DNA of 64,000 nucleotides. It comes from Epichloe hybrida. Lineage: Eukaryota; Ascomycota; Sordariomycetes; Hypocreales; Clavicipitaceae. The position numbers were made by a program, and so were the translations under genes. The stretch lies in contig JAFEKR010000019.1 of assembly GCA_019022495.1 (NCBI GenBank), positions 434,001-498,000 on the forward strand, in the 5' to 3' direction. Position 1 is the stretch's first letter. The number at the start of each line of letters is the position of its first letter. The notes under the pieces were generated by a model. The model ran no database searches and was not told where the DNA came from. It was given only the letters and a program-made list of their open reading frames with translations. Shown here in pieces: positions 34,099 through 44,632 of the stretch.

Positions 34099-34819
34099 TT
34101 ATTCAAAAGGGTTGGTACGGGTTCCCCACCAGGTCAGGAACAGCGATAACCCGATAGTCTCGACAAGCTTCGCAGCGACGCTGACTCCGACAGTATCGAC
34201 AGGGCGCTTCTCAGTGAAGAGTTGGGAGAGGAACTGCAAGTAGAGGAGGGTAGAAAAGTTAGTCGAGTTCCAGACGACAACGTCATCATCACATCATACC
34301 CCTCCTCCCACACACCAGGAAGCTCACAAAGCATGGTGATTTTTTTTTGGGGGGGGGGCAAAATTGGGATTTCCGGACAGGCTCAGAACTTACTCCAGGA
34401 GCAGCAGTAGCAGCAAAGATGAGGCCGCCGAGGTAAGCGGCGCCCTTGTAGCTCAGCGTTCCAGTGGCGTTGATCAAGGCACCGACACCGTAACTCTGCA
34501 GCGCAGATCCGACGAACGAGGTGCCCCAGGCCATGGCGGCACCGCTGGCCTCCTTGGACTTGACGAACTCCTCCTTGGTGTTGGCCTGCTTGGCGCGCTG
34601 GTAGGTCTTGCCGAGGACAGGACCCAGGACGGCCAGCTCAATGCCGTGGTTGAAGAAGGTGCCGAGGGCAATTGCCGAGGGCTTCACGGGAGGGAGGTCT
34701 GTTGATTGAAAGCAGTTCTTGTTAATAGACGGCCTGCGAGGGCCATCGACGGCATGGCGAGGAGTGAGAAATCCCAAACGCCAGCAATCGAGGGAAGGTT
34801 ACTCACAGTGCAGAGACAT
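34099..34819 (-). CDS. DUF1761-like small membrane protein
   Basis: Exons 34819-34807 (only 13 nt: MSLH plus one base), 34698-34394 and 34233-34099 join in phase to 150 residues, about the size of this fungal family. The second intron (160 bp) contains adjacent G and T homopolymers. Four hydrophobic segments are visible: around SAIALGTFFNHGIELAVLGPVLG, MAWGTSFVGSALQSYGVGALI, AAYLGGLIFAATAAPGF and VETIGLSLFLTWWG. The TYQRAKQANTKEEF loop lies between the first two. The family assignment (DUF1761, fungal) is by pattern memory; function and membrane are unknown. Confidence 0.75.
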
Positions 34820-36320
34820 GTTTGAATTGGGATTGGATGGGTAATAGAGTCGTGACGGGTATTTCTTTCTCGAGAAATGGTGCCTGGTGCTGGTGCGAGT
34901 GCTGATGCAAGTGTTCAAGTTTACGACTGGAGCGAATTGGAAACGCAACAACGAGTCCTCTCTTTTTATTTATTTTATCAATTTTCAGAGCAAGGGCTTT
35001 CCTCCCCCCCCCCCCCTCTCTCCCTTTTAAAGCGCCCTCCCTTGCCCTCCGCACCGTCTTGTTACATGAGCCAGAGCTGAGCTAAGCTATATGCTCAACT
35101 TGGCTGGGTGAACCCATCTCGATTGGACCATGGCGCGCGCGTTTTGTGGCTTGCTTGCTCGTCGTCCCGGGCGATGATGTCACCACTTTGACCTTGGACC
35201 AAGGAGCTGTGAGGGAAGGGAACGCGCGCTCGCTCTCTGTCGGTCCGTCCCCACTTCGCCTTTGCTTGCGGCAAGGATTGAGGCCGACGGATTTGGCTCG
35301 CAGACACGAAAGCTGACAAGAGTTTTCCGGCTTGAGAGCCTGACAGGTTTGCATGCGTGCTGGATGACTCCGTCGAATGTTCACTTCATTTTTTAACTCA
35401 TTTTCTTTTTCTGGCCCGCGTGTTGCCCTACTGGCCAAGACCGCGGGTGCTGCCTCCTGCGCCTTGAATGCCGGTTGCGGCTCCCTGGACCTTCCTACGA
35501 TCATCTGCTCCGACGAAAGCCCACCCACCCCCCTGCTCGCACCATTCGCCCCCCCAGCCCCCCGTCTGCCCAAGAAGTTTCCTTGGAATCCGGAAGCTTA
35601 TAAGCTCCTCAAGGATTCATCATGACGGAACCCGCCGGCCAAGGGCACCTTTGCCCCGTGATGTGCCCTCCACCCTCCAGACAAGTTCCAATCGCACCGC
35701 CACATGGCGATTTGTCGTCCCTTCTTTGCTTCGCTTTGCTTTGCTGCATTGCACTGCACTGCACTGCACTGCGCTGCGCTGTGAAACCGCACCGCGTCCC
35801 AGGGAACCATGTATGGTGAAAAATCAAGATTGATGGGCTGTGCCGCAGTCGACAGGCTTGTCGACAGAGGCGAATGTTGGATCGGATGACACGCAATGGA
35901 TGGCACGGCCGCCAAGGCCTGCCGGTTCAGCAGACATAAAGTGGCAGTGGCAGCGTCCCGGAATATTTCCAGTCGACCCAACCGGCCTCGATTCGTTTCG
36001 CTTCAAATGCTCGTCAAATTGCCATGCCAGCTACGGGGAAAATGCAGCTGCCTCTTATCTAATGAAACAATATGCCACGTCCCTCGACCATCTCCCCCGA
36101 TGATGAAACAAACCGCTCCCTACTCTTCATTTTTATCTGTACAAACGTGGCGGCGGAGCCTACTTCGTTGAATGTGTACGAGAGACAAATCTTGCGTGAA
36201 AGAAAGAGAACCATGTTCCAACATGGTGGCTGAGCCCTGCACTGCATCTCTTTCAAAAACGCTACTCCCGTCTCATAAAGTTTTCACAACGCCAGATGTG
36301 TGTCCCAAAATGACCATTGT
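34820..36320. other. Intergenic region with GCACT microsatellite
   Basis: About 1.5 kb without a supported gene. C run near 35001-35013; (CACTG)n/(CGCTG)n-like run at about 35745-35780. Several short open frames show no family resemblance. Promoter of the DUF1761 gene at the left end. Confidence 0.5.
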
Positions 36321-37708
36321 TCACGCCATGTGATGTCCGTCCTCACCGCCTCGAAGTGCCAGAGGCGCTCTCACATCATGGACGTACTGAAGACCCTCCA
36401 GCAGCGGCACCAGATGCATCAAGTCGTTGTCTGTCGGGTCATTGATCCAGCCTTGTATGGGGATAGCATTATCTGAAAGACGAGAAAAGGTTAGCGATGA
36501 ACGACGGCGCACTTGGCCTTCATTGAATCCTCTACTTGCCTTCGTGGAACAGATAACTCAGTGGACTGTTGTCCAGAATCATGACTTTGCTCAAGTCTGG
36601 TTCCACTGAGCTCAGGTCCTTGATGTACGCGCCTTGGCGGTACGTGCAGTGCTGGCGATAGTATCTGGCAGAGAAATACTTGCGCTCTGCTTCCAACCAA
36701 TCAATGACTGGATCAGCATATTCTTGCACAGAGGCTGTGAAGATGACAAGATTGAACCACTTGCAGATTCTCCGCAGGAACTCGTCACAAAATGGTCGCT
36801 TGTTGACCCAGTATAGTATGGGATGCTGAGCAGCGCCTCCGGCGGCATTGCCCATGCCCAATGACGCAGTGTTCAACCGAACCTCGACCATATGACCGCC
36901 GCTCCGACCGCCCTTGGACATGCTGTGGATCAGAGTTTCATCCAAGTCCAGAATCAAAGTCTTCTGGTGCTTCACAGATGCATCAAATTTCAAGTACGAG
37001 GGCTGGCGTCGAGGGATCAACGGTCGTGGCGGGGCCGGCGTCTTGGGGTATTTGGTCAAAGCCGCGATCGGGGACGTGGGAGACTTGAGCTGCGCAGAGA
37101 GATCTTCATGGTTGGTCTTTGACTGTGCCATTGCAGACTGCGCGCGACGATGTTGCTTGCGCTGTCGAAGGGCATCATCATTGTGAAGCTTGATTCGTAT
37201 CGATCTCCTCGCCGAACCCGATTCTTCTGCTGGATGAAGTGATTTTGATCTTCCGTGCCGGCTTGTCGGGTTTTTGGACGATTCGCCTTCTGATTCTGAG
37301 GATTGACCAGAGGTGGATGATCCGGATGAAGAGGCAGGACGCGGTGCGATACGGCGGTAACCAGAGGGCTGTGAACTTCCTAATACAGATGGTGTCTTGG
37401 TGTGGCTGCCGTGTGATCTGTACGCATCCATGCCTCCGCCTTTGCGAACGCCAAAGAGTTTTTTAAGTTGCGTTATGGGTGCAAAAACACCTTGTTCGTT
37501 GTAGAAGCATGCCATCAGGTAGACCCCGGGAGACGCGAGAGTAGCTAGAACCCATCGAAAAGAGCTGATGAGGTTGGACACGAACCTTCGCGGTATCGAG
37601 TGCCACCAGCTGCCACGTTTGTTGCCATCCGTACTTCCGTCGAGCAACGACGTGTTCTCGCCAATTGTAGGGCCGGACTTTTCGTGGTATTGCTCGTTGT
37701 CTTCGTCG

Positions 37709-37743
<35 letters not shown>

Positions 37744-37929
37744 TTCCTCTTCGTCGTCGTCAAATCCCGGGAACGACTCGGAATCATGATGGTGCTTGCT
37801 ACCAGCAGAGCCGTGTGACTTTTCATCTGAAGCTAAGCCACCACTGATGTTGCCGAAGCTGTTTGACCGGGAGACGTTGGGACTTGAGGAAGGCGAAACC
37901 CGGGAGGTAATGATGTTGATAGAGTTCAT
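36321..37929 (-). CDS. NEM1: Nem1-type nuclear envelope phosphatase catalytic subunit
   Basis: Nem1-Spo7 dephosphorylates the lipin Pah1 at the ER/nuclear envelope and so controls phospholipid and triglyceride synthesis. Exon 1 (37929-36540) and exon 2 (36472-36321) give 513 residues. The single intron has a GC donor (GGCAAGT) with a good branch site (GCTAAC) and TTTCAG, and joins FHE to DNAIPIQGWINDPTD, the conserved family end. Features in order: acidic run from GTC repeats (about residues 61-80), one membrane segment (about residues 124-147), Ser/Arg-rich linker, then the FCP1-like domain with catalytic LILDLDETLIH, the KRPFCDEFL and FTASVQEYADPVID motifs and MILDNSPLSY. Confidence 0.92.
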
Positions 37930-38528
37930 CGTGGACACGGACAGCCAGCCATGAGGCTATCCCAGGCTGTCCGGATGATGAAGTTGAACGAATCCACGAA
38001 TGGTCAAGGTGACAAGGTGCGGGATACGTGGGTGGAGGGGCTGGCTGGGAGGTGCGCGGGCGCGTCGCGAAGGGAGGGGAGAAGAGAAGCTGAGGTCCCC
38101 TTAAGAGACTGGACGTTGGGAATGATGTCAGCTCGGGTGGAGGTGTCGGTTGGTTCAGGGTTCAAGACAATCAATCACAGACGATAGGAATGAAGTGTCG
38201 AGGTCCGGCTGGGCTGCTCAGGAGCAGGAGCTTGCATTGAGTTGGCTGATGGCAGTCGGGACGCTGGGGGAGAGTGACGAGCCTCACCAGTGAGCTGCTG
38301 CTGCCCCAAATGGCCCGGCAGCCTGCCACTTGCCGAGGAACATCCGTGTTGGGCCTCTGCTTGGCCCTGACTGCAAGCGGATGCCCCACCTGTCACCTGT
38401 CCCGCCTCACAAAAATGCTGCGAGCAAGTTTGAGCAGTGTGAGCAGTGTGAGAGCATTGTGAGCATCATTTTTCCGAGTCATCCACCACAGCTTCAAATC
38501 CCTTGGGCTCTTCGCCAACATTGTCAAG
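37930..38528. other. Divergent promoter region of NEM1 and GCD7 genes
   Basis: About 600 bp between two gene starts. A GAGCAGTGT direct repeat lies near 38431-38450. Nothing else nameable. Confidence 0.5.
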
Positions 38529-40040
38529 ATGCCCTCTGCTACTGCGGGCTACGCGCCCGACCTGGAGAAATACCTCAAATCCCTTAGAGGACGACCATTG
38601 GAGGCAGCCGTCGAGAACCTCATTTCGTGAGTGGCCACCACGGAGCACATTGTTGCCAGTGCCTCGCAGCGCCGTTTGTAAACCTGCAGCACTAACCATC
38701 ACTATGCAGTCTCCTCAAGAGACGGCAAATACGAGGATCGGAGCCATGCGCCGTTGCCACCGCACATATCCTCCTGCAAGTTGTTGCGCGCTCAAAGTGG
38801 CAGGACGTGGATGGACTCATAGATGATGTTTCTCGAATCGGCCGTCGTTTGGTAGAGGCTCAGCCCAAGGAGCTTGTCATCGGCAATATTGTGCGCAGGG
38901 TTCTCGCCCTCATTCGCGACGAGGCAGTCGAAGACCGAAACGAAGCATCAAGCGAGACGCCGAGCGAAGCGCCCATGACACCACCTCATACCGCACATCC
39001 CACGAGCCTCCTTCAGTCACCTCCCTCGTCATACGCAAAGCAAGATTCAGCGGGCGGCTACTTGTCTAGCCCTGCTGTTCCGCCTCCGCGAATGGGACTC
39101 ATGCCGTCGTACAGCTCCGTCAACGTCCCGAAGTCCCTCTTCCACCTCCTCTCTATTTCGCCGCCCTCGCTCGGCGATGGATCCTCCTCGCCGCATCGCA
39201 ATTCGGGTACTTCGACTCCAACACGCATTGCATACCAGACAAATAGTCAAGTACATGCTCTGAGATCCGAGGTCATTGATGGAATCGAGGAGATCAAGGA
39301 TGAGATAAGCCAGGTGGATGACCAGATTGCCGCGCTTGCAGAGGTTCATATCCGACCGGGGGACCACATTGTTGTCCATCAGTCGTCGCCTACTGTGGAG
39401 CGGTTTGTTCTTCGAGCGGCAGCAAAGCGCAAGTTTACCGTTTTGATCGTCACGGAAGCTCCTCGGAAACAGACTGGGGAGATGCAGTATGCCAACTTCC
39501 GCAAGAAGCTCACTGCGTCGGGGATCACGGTGGTAAACGTCATGAACTCTGGCCTTATGGCCTACATGTCACAAGTGAGCAAAGTGATTCTCGGCGCCAG
39601 AACGATTGTTGCCAACGGAGGTGCCGTGACGGATGCGGGCGCTGCCACCATTGCCCGAGCAGCCAAGGAGCAGGGCAGTGCGGTTGTTGTCTTGGCAGGG
39701 GTCTACAAGCTCAGTCCGGTCAACCCCTTCGACGAAGACTCGCTCATTGAGTGGGGAGATTCATCAAGCTTTGTGAGCTTTGCCGACGGAAGCATGGTGA
39801 ACAATGTGGAGATTCGAAGTGCTGTGACAGAGCTGGTACCCGCCGAATTCATTGACACTTATGTCACCAACTTGTAAGGACTCGGGCCTCAGCTTGCCTT
39901 GAAACAACGATGGATTGATGGCTAACAAGAAGGTTTGCCGCAGGGGCACCCACTCGCGAGATCACCTGGCTAGCTTGATCGCAGACCATTATAAGCAGGA
40001 GGACGCCATATTCCATCTCGGCGACCCTTCTGATGGATGA
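38529..40040 (+). CDS. GCD7: Translation initiation factor eIF2B subunit beta
   Basis: Regulatory subunit of the guanine nucleotide exchange factor for eIF2. Exons 38529-38626, 38710-39873 and 39944-40040 join in phase to 452 residues. The N-terminal helical part includes LEKYLKSLRGRPLEAAVENL and continues after the intron with LLKRRQIRG. A Ser/Pro-rich insert (about residues 110-200) precedes the conserved Rossmann-like domain: GDHIVVHQSSPTVERF, FTVLIVTEAPR, KVILGARTIVANGGAVTDAG, VVVLAGVYKLSP. The last short exon adds THSRDHLASLIADHY, the usual family C-terminus. The third exon would be missed if the stop right after the GTAAGG donor were accepted. Confidence 0.93.
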
Positions 40041-41091
40041 TTTATTCCCCTTGGCCGATGACTGGATCGAAAGACGCTGAAGGCGGCTCTGATGTGACAG
40101 AATGTACAATGTACGTGCATCCATCCGGCCTCTAGAAGGGGGGGAAGGGGGGGGATGGCCGAAAAGAAAAGAAAAGACGAGCGGTTTCGATCGCAGATGG
40201 GATATAGAATGGGGGCGTGCAGCTCAGGCTCGTGTCGGAAACAAGAGAAGACGGAATTGGGCTACTTGACGATTGCTATATCAAACCAGACTTGAGCAAA
40301 GCCGAGGCCGCTGGGCCTCAATTTACATTTTGGACATTTTGGACATTTTGGACATGGAGTGAGTTGCTTCAACTTGCAGGGTCCCTCCAAGGGTCCCTCC
40401 AGCGGCCGCGTCAGCAGAAGGGCCTCAGAAGGCCGCCGAAGGGCCGCCATTGAGTGGCGGCAGTTCGGGCTCTGAGGGGGCGGGGTCAGGGCCTGCAATG
40501 CCCTCCGCGGAGCCAGTGCGAGCCAGTTCATGGATGGCGGGTCCGACTCCGGGAAGCTGACGACAAGTCACGGACGTCTTGATGAGCGTCTTGATGAGTC
40601 GACTTGATGAGTCGACTTGATGAGTCGACTTGATGAGTCGACTTGATGAGTCGACTTGATGAGTCGACTTGATGAGTCGACTTGATGAGTCGACTTGATG
40701 AGTCGACTTGATGAGTCGAGATGAAGTCGAGATGAAGTCGAGATGAAGTCGTGAATGTGTCCCGGCAGTGGTGGCTGCGGGGGCCACGAGTCCAAAAGAA
40801 CCTCTTCCAGTGCCATCAGTCACTTTTTGAGCTCCGGCGCTGCAGCAGTCCAAGGCAGCCGAGCACGGTCCCTTGTTGATTTAGATAGATGAATCTGACA
40901 CGATGCCACGTAGGTACATGTACCATTCCGATTCATCACGAGTGACACATGCAGTACATGCACCTTTCCGATTCATCATCACACATGTACAGTCATCCGA
41001 CTAGCCGCCCGCCTCGGCCCCGGTGACACGGCGATTCCATTTCAATACGTCTTCACAATCGTCAATCCGAGGGAACCTCGCAGACTCCTCC
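40041..41091. other. Repeat-bearing intergenic region
   Basis: About 1.05 kb without a supported gene. Contains G runs near 40138-40155, three copies of CATTTTGGA near 40327-40355, the 13-bp minisatellite listed separately, and repeated TACATGTAC/TTCCGATTCATCA elements near 40914-40992. Confidence 0.6.
40590..40719. repeat. 13-bp minisatellite, ten copies
   Basis: Ten head-to-tail copies of CTTGATGAGTCGA, essentially perfect, preceded by a diverged copy and followed by three shorter units of GATGAAGTCGA type (about 40720-40752). The unit holds the GTCGAC palindrome at each junction. The open frame on the minus strand through it is a product of the repeat (13 is not a multiple of 3, so it gives a 13-residue period), not evidence of a gene. 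Confidence 0.95.
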
Positions 41092-42966
41092 ATGCACCGA
41101 GGCATGCACCGAGACCAGACGCAAACCATGTCAGCCATGAGCCAAAACTCGAACAGCCCGCACATGCAGGCGGATGATGTCCCGCCCCCTCCCTACTCAG
41201 AAACAGACATCTACTCCAACTCAGGCCGGCCTCGCTCGCCCAACACCACCACCACCACCTCACCAGATACGGCATCGCGAGTCTCCTCGTCCACCGGCAG
41301 CAGCGACGTCGTCTATACGCCCCCGCTCACACCGCAGACATCATTGAATACGCACGCCCAAGACTCTCGGCAGCAGCCTTTGCCAACCACACAGCCCGGC
41401 GCGACGCTGTACTTTGAATCGCGACCACCCCCAGCGGCGGCGGCGGCGGCGGCGGCGGCAACAGGTCTGCAGAGAGATGTCGTTTATTCCGTCAAGGTTC
41501 AAGGCACTTCTTCGCCAGATGACCTGCCTTACCAGAATCGCTGGGCCGCCAGAGATGTAACCAGTCAGGACTGGGCAACCTTTGTGAACTTCCTGCTGCC
41601 GGATCATACGACCCGAGGAAACGCAGCCGTCATCGAGAGGAAGTTGAGGGCCGAAGAAGCCAGCGGTGATGCCAGTCGCGCCAGTGGCTGCCGTGTCCAG
41701 GCAGAGGCACAGCTCAAGCAGGTGCGCGAGAATCAACCGAGTACGACGCGGACAAAGAGGGAGATCGAGGCAACGATTCAACAGTGGAACGATGGGTTCT
41801 TTGGGCCCAGGGGGATGAAGTTGAAGCTTGAGCTCGATCAGGAGACCGGGGCTCTCGCGCGGAGGGGGCCCGGGTGCGACGGAGATACTCTTGTCTTGGA
41901 TCGCAACGGCATCCAATCCAACCGTCTCACGCCGTGCAGCAACGGCATCTCCAGGGCCCGAAGAGGGTGTTCGTCGGGGCGACGTGATGGACCGGGGGAC
42001 GGGAACGCTGCTGGACCCAGTCGCCAGGCCGGCCGGCCTGAAGAGTCAACGAGCCGGGACGACTTCCGACGTGATATGCATCATGGACGCCATGGCCGCC
42101 GGGGCCGCCGTTCTGCTGATGGGGGACGGGGCCGTCATTCCCGTCGCGACGAGAAGCAATACAACCACAGCCGATCCTCGTCGGAATCATCCGTCTCCTC
42201 GGTTGCCTCGAGCAGTTCCGAATCCTCCATCGGCTCTCTCCCCAGCCATGGTGACATCAAGGACCACCGGCTCCCCCTGTATACAGAGAGGCTGCGGGAC
42301 TGGACATCCAACCCCGACCAGATGCGCACCAAGAGCGACGTGAGGGCGCTGAGGGCAGACGTCCAGTCGACCAGATGGATGCCGGAAGACGCGCGCCTTG
42401 GCCAATCCGTGGACAGAACGGCTCTCGAAGCGCAAATCAGAGGGCTGCGCGCGCAGTGGAAATCTATCAAGAAGGCACAGAGGCAAACGCGCAGACGAGA
42501 GCGACGAGCGGAGAGACGGGAACAAAGGCACCGCAGGCGCGACATGAGGAGAGCCTGCAAAGATTACTCGACCCAAGGTCTACTGGGCCCGTTCGGGATC
42601 ATGCCCGTGCCTTCTGTTCCTGCCGTGCCTCCTATTCCATCGGCGACATCAGGCCGTGGTGGAAGAGGAGCATCATCGTTCGGAGCCGTCCGCGCACCAG
42701 GCGCATGGCCAGAAGACGACGGCCAAGAGGCGGGCGTTGCTGCCCCTCCTCCGGGCACAGCATCGACTGCCAAATACGAGGCCGCGGAACGAATCGAGGC
42801 AGAAGTCGGCAAAATGGTCAGCCGAGCGGCCGACTTGGGTGGTGGCGTGGAGAGGAGGGCCCTGGAGAAGGCGATTGAGGCGCTGACGGACAATCTGGAC
42901 ACGCTGAGGATGGAGGCCGATGAGGCATATGCGAGGGAACTGGCGGCCAGCAAGGCCAGGTACTGA
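41092..42966 (+). CDS. Conserved fungal protein of unknown function, Arg/Ser-rich
   Basis: A single exon of 624 residues from the ATG at 41092. The N-terminal part has PPPPYSE and a TPPLTPQTS stretch, then an Ala run (nine, from GCG repeats). A more ordered block follows: DVVYSVKVQG, DLPYQNRWAARDVTSQDWATFVNFLLPDH and a charged helical region ERKLRAEEASGD. The middle is Arg/Gly/His-rich, then Ser-rich, then DHRLPLYTERLRDWTSNPDQM. A very basic helix (RQTRRRERRAERREQRHRRR) could be a nuclear localisation signal. The C-terminus is a predicted coiled coil (KAIEALTDNLDTLRMEADEAYARELAASKARY in part). I do not know a function; similar PPPPYSE proteins occur in other ascomycetes. Confidence 0.75.
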   Translation: MHRGMHRDQTQTMSAMSQNSNSPHMQADDVPPPPYSETDIYSNSGRPRSPNTTTTTSPDTASRVSSSTGSSDVVYTPPLTPQTSLNTHAQDSRQQPLPTTQPGATLYFESRPPPAAAAAAAAATGLQRDVVYSVKVQGTSSPDDLPYQNRWAARDVTSQDWATFVNFLLPDHTTRGNAAVIERKLRAEEASGDASRASGCRVQAEAQLKQVRENQPSTTRTKREIEATIQQWNDGFFGPRGMKLKLELDQETGALARRGPGCDGDTLVLDRNGIQSNRLTPCSNGISRARRGCSSGRRDGPGDGNAAGPSRQAGRPEESTSRDDFRRDMHHGRHGRRGRRSADGGRGRHSRRDEKQYNHSRSSSESSVSSVASSSSESSIGSLPSHGDIKDHRLPLYTERLRDWTSNPDQMRTKSDVRALRADVQSTRWMPEDARLGQSVDRTALEAQIRGLRAQWKSIKKAQRQTRRRERRAERREQRHRRRDMRRACKDYSTQGLLGPFGIMPVPSVPAVPPIPSATSGRGGRGASSFGAVRAPGAWPEDDGQEAGVAAPPPGTASTAKYEAAERIEAEVGKMVSRAADLGGGVERRALEKAIEALTDNLDTLRMEADEAYARELAASKARY

Positions 42967-43289
42967 AAAAAAAAAGGGGGGAAACCTGCTTCGTTCGCCG
43001 CAAGTCTCATGGTATCGTGACATCTCATGGTATCGTGACACAATGTCAACTTTTTAAACGCCAAGAGGTCCTTGAACGCATGCTAGATGCTCTTTCATAT
43101 CCGCAGGATTTGTAACAATGATCAGCTCGACGTCCTGTTCGAAACATGCTCCCCACGGGATGGCACCCGTGACAAATTAACCGCGTGAGCTCGCCACTTT
43201 TTCCCAAGTTTCCACACACACCCTTCCTCGGTCCTCCAGGCTTCATGTCATATTCCCATCCCCGTGTGCCATCAAATTGCCCTCCCTCC
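42967..43289. other. Convergent spacer
   Basis: About 320 bp between two 3' ends, with a 16-bp direct repeat of TCTCATGGTATCGTGACA near 43009-43040. No gene seen. Confidence 0.55.
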
Positions 43290-44094
43290 CTACCTACTCT
43301 CATCCTTCTCAACCAGCGCACCAACGCCGAGCCGGCTCCTCCCCACCGCAACCTTGATCTTCTTGTTGCGCTCGCCCGGATCCCTCCCCACCTCGCCCAC
43401 CGCCTCGCCCTCATCCGCCACCTCGCCCTCGGCGGCCCCGTCCGCATCCGCCTCCTCGTCCCCGTCAACCTGGGCCTTGATCCCGCTCAGGTCCAGACGC
43501 ATGCAGAAGGCGTCCTCCCCATCAGCATAGTACTTGGCCTCCGTCTTCTCATTCTTGAACCGCAGCGTGTCCTCGTACAGATGCCGCGCCGCCGCGTTGG
43601 ACACGCGCACGTGGAGGGAGACGTATCTCGCCTGAAACGATTCCACCATGGCGAGTTCTGCGTCTTGTGTCAGCACACCCTCTCTGTCTCTCTCTCTCAC
43701 TCTCTTTATTTTTTATTTTTTTTCAAATTCAATAATTGGAAAAATTGGAAATAATTAAGGGAACATAGACGCCAAACTCACGACTCTGCCTCATCAACTT
43801 CTCTGCTATCCCCAGCCGTCGATGCGTCCTCATAACACTTAAGCTCGTAATGTGCCCGTGAGGCACCCCGTCCGCCGGCTCCTCTTCCATCTTGGCGAGC
43901 ACGTAGCCCACTATCTTGGGGTAGTCGTACGGTCCTTTCCTCGGCCGCGACGCGTCCACGGCTACGTAGCTCAGCTGCGGCCACGACAGCGCATGGTAGA
44001 GGTAGTATTTGAGAAAGTAGTTCTCGGGGAGGTTCTCGAGGTTGGCGTGCTGGATGAGGGGGAGGTCTGCGCTCGTGAGGACGCGAATGTCCAT
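43290..44094 (-). CDS. ARD1: N-terminal acetyltransferase A catalytic subunit (Naa10/Ard1)
   Basis: GNAT enzyme that acetylates protein N-termini cotranslationally with Naa15. Exon 1 (44094-43782) and exon 2 (43657-43290) join over a 124-bp intron to 226 residues. The start [27 protein letters not shown] and [11 protein letters not shown] are invariant family blocks. The acetyl-CoA loop is in the usual [10 protein letters not shown] form (R-x-x-G-I/L-A), and the C-terminal core has [11 protein letters not shown] then [12 protein letters not shown]. The intron splits the helix between LMRQS and QLAMVES. After residue about 165 the tail is very acidic ([19 protein letters not shown]) with a basic end, longer than in yeast Ard1 but common in filamentous fungi. 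Confidence 0.93.
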
Positions 44095-44632
44095 TTTTTT
44101 TTTTGGGGGGGGGGCCGGTCCTCGTTGATCAAGTTTGTGATTCTTCTTCAACTCGTCGGGGATGGATGGCGCTGCTTCTGGAATTGGGTGCGTATTAGGG
44201 TTGTGGAAGACTGATGATGATGGCGGTCTTGTGTGTGTGTGTGCGGTTAAAGGCCAGCGGACGAGGTTCGGAGCTTTTTCTTGCGAAAGCTGCTGCCAAA
44301 AATCTGCCCCTCCGAGGTGGGTGGGTTTGTGGGGACGCCATCGACTTTTTCTGCAAGAATTGCCATTTACATTACATACATGGCAGAAATTACATTTTCA
44401 GAAAGCGTAATGCACACCCATTCGCTCGACCCGTGCATCATACATCATCTTCATCTTCATCTAGCCAAGTCCATCGCTAAGATTCGCCCATGCACCGCCA
44501 TAGTGCTCTGGCGACAAATGCCATTCCGCCATGCTCCCAGGTGAAGAACCCCGTTCATGTCCCATATAATCCATATACCTGCCACACATGCCTCTTCCAT
44601 CTTTCTTGACAACACCCATGATGAACCTCCCT
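44095..44632. other. Intergenic spacer between Naa10 and MetRS genes
   Basis: About 540 bp: T and G runs directly upstream of the Naa10 ATG (about 44093-44115), a GTGTGT run near 44230, CATCTT repeats near 44443-44460. No gene seen. Confidence 0.55.

Noticed and set aside
40590..40719. Possible CRISPR array
   Set aside because: The units are contiguous 13-mers without spacers, and the genome is fungal.
40425..40853. 142-codon frame with a 13-residue repeat on the minus strand
   Set aside because: The repeat comes from the 13-bp minisatellite; there are no sequence features outside it.
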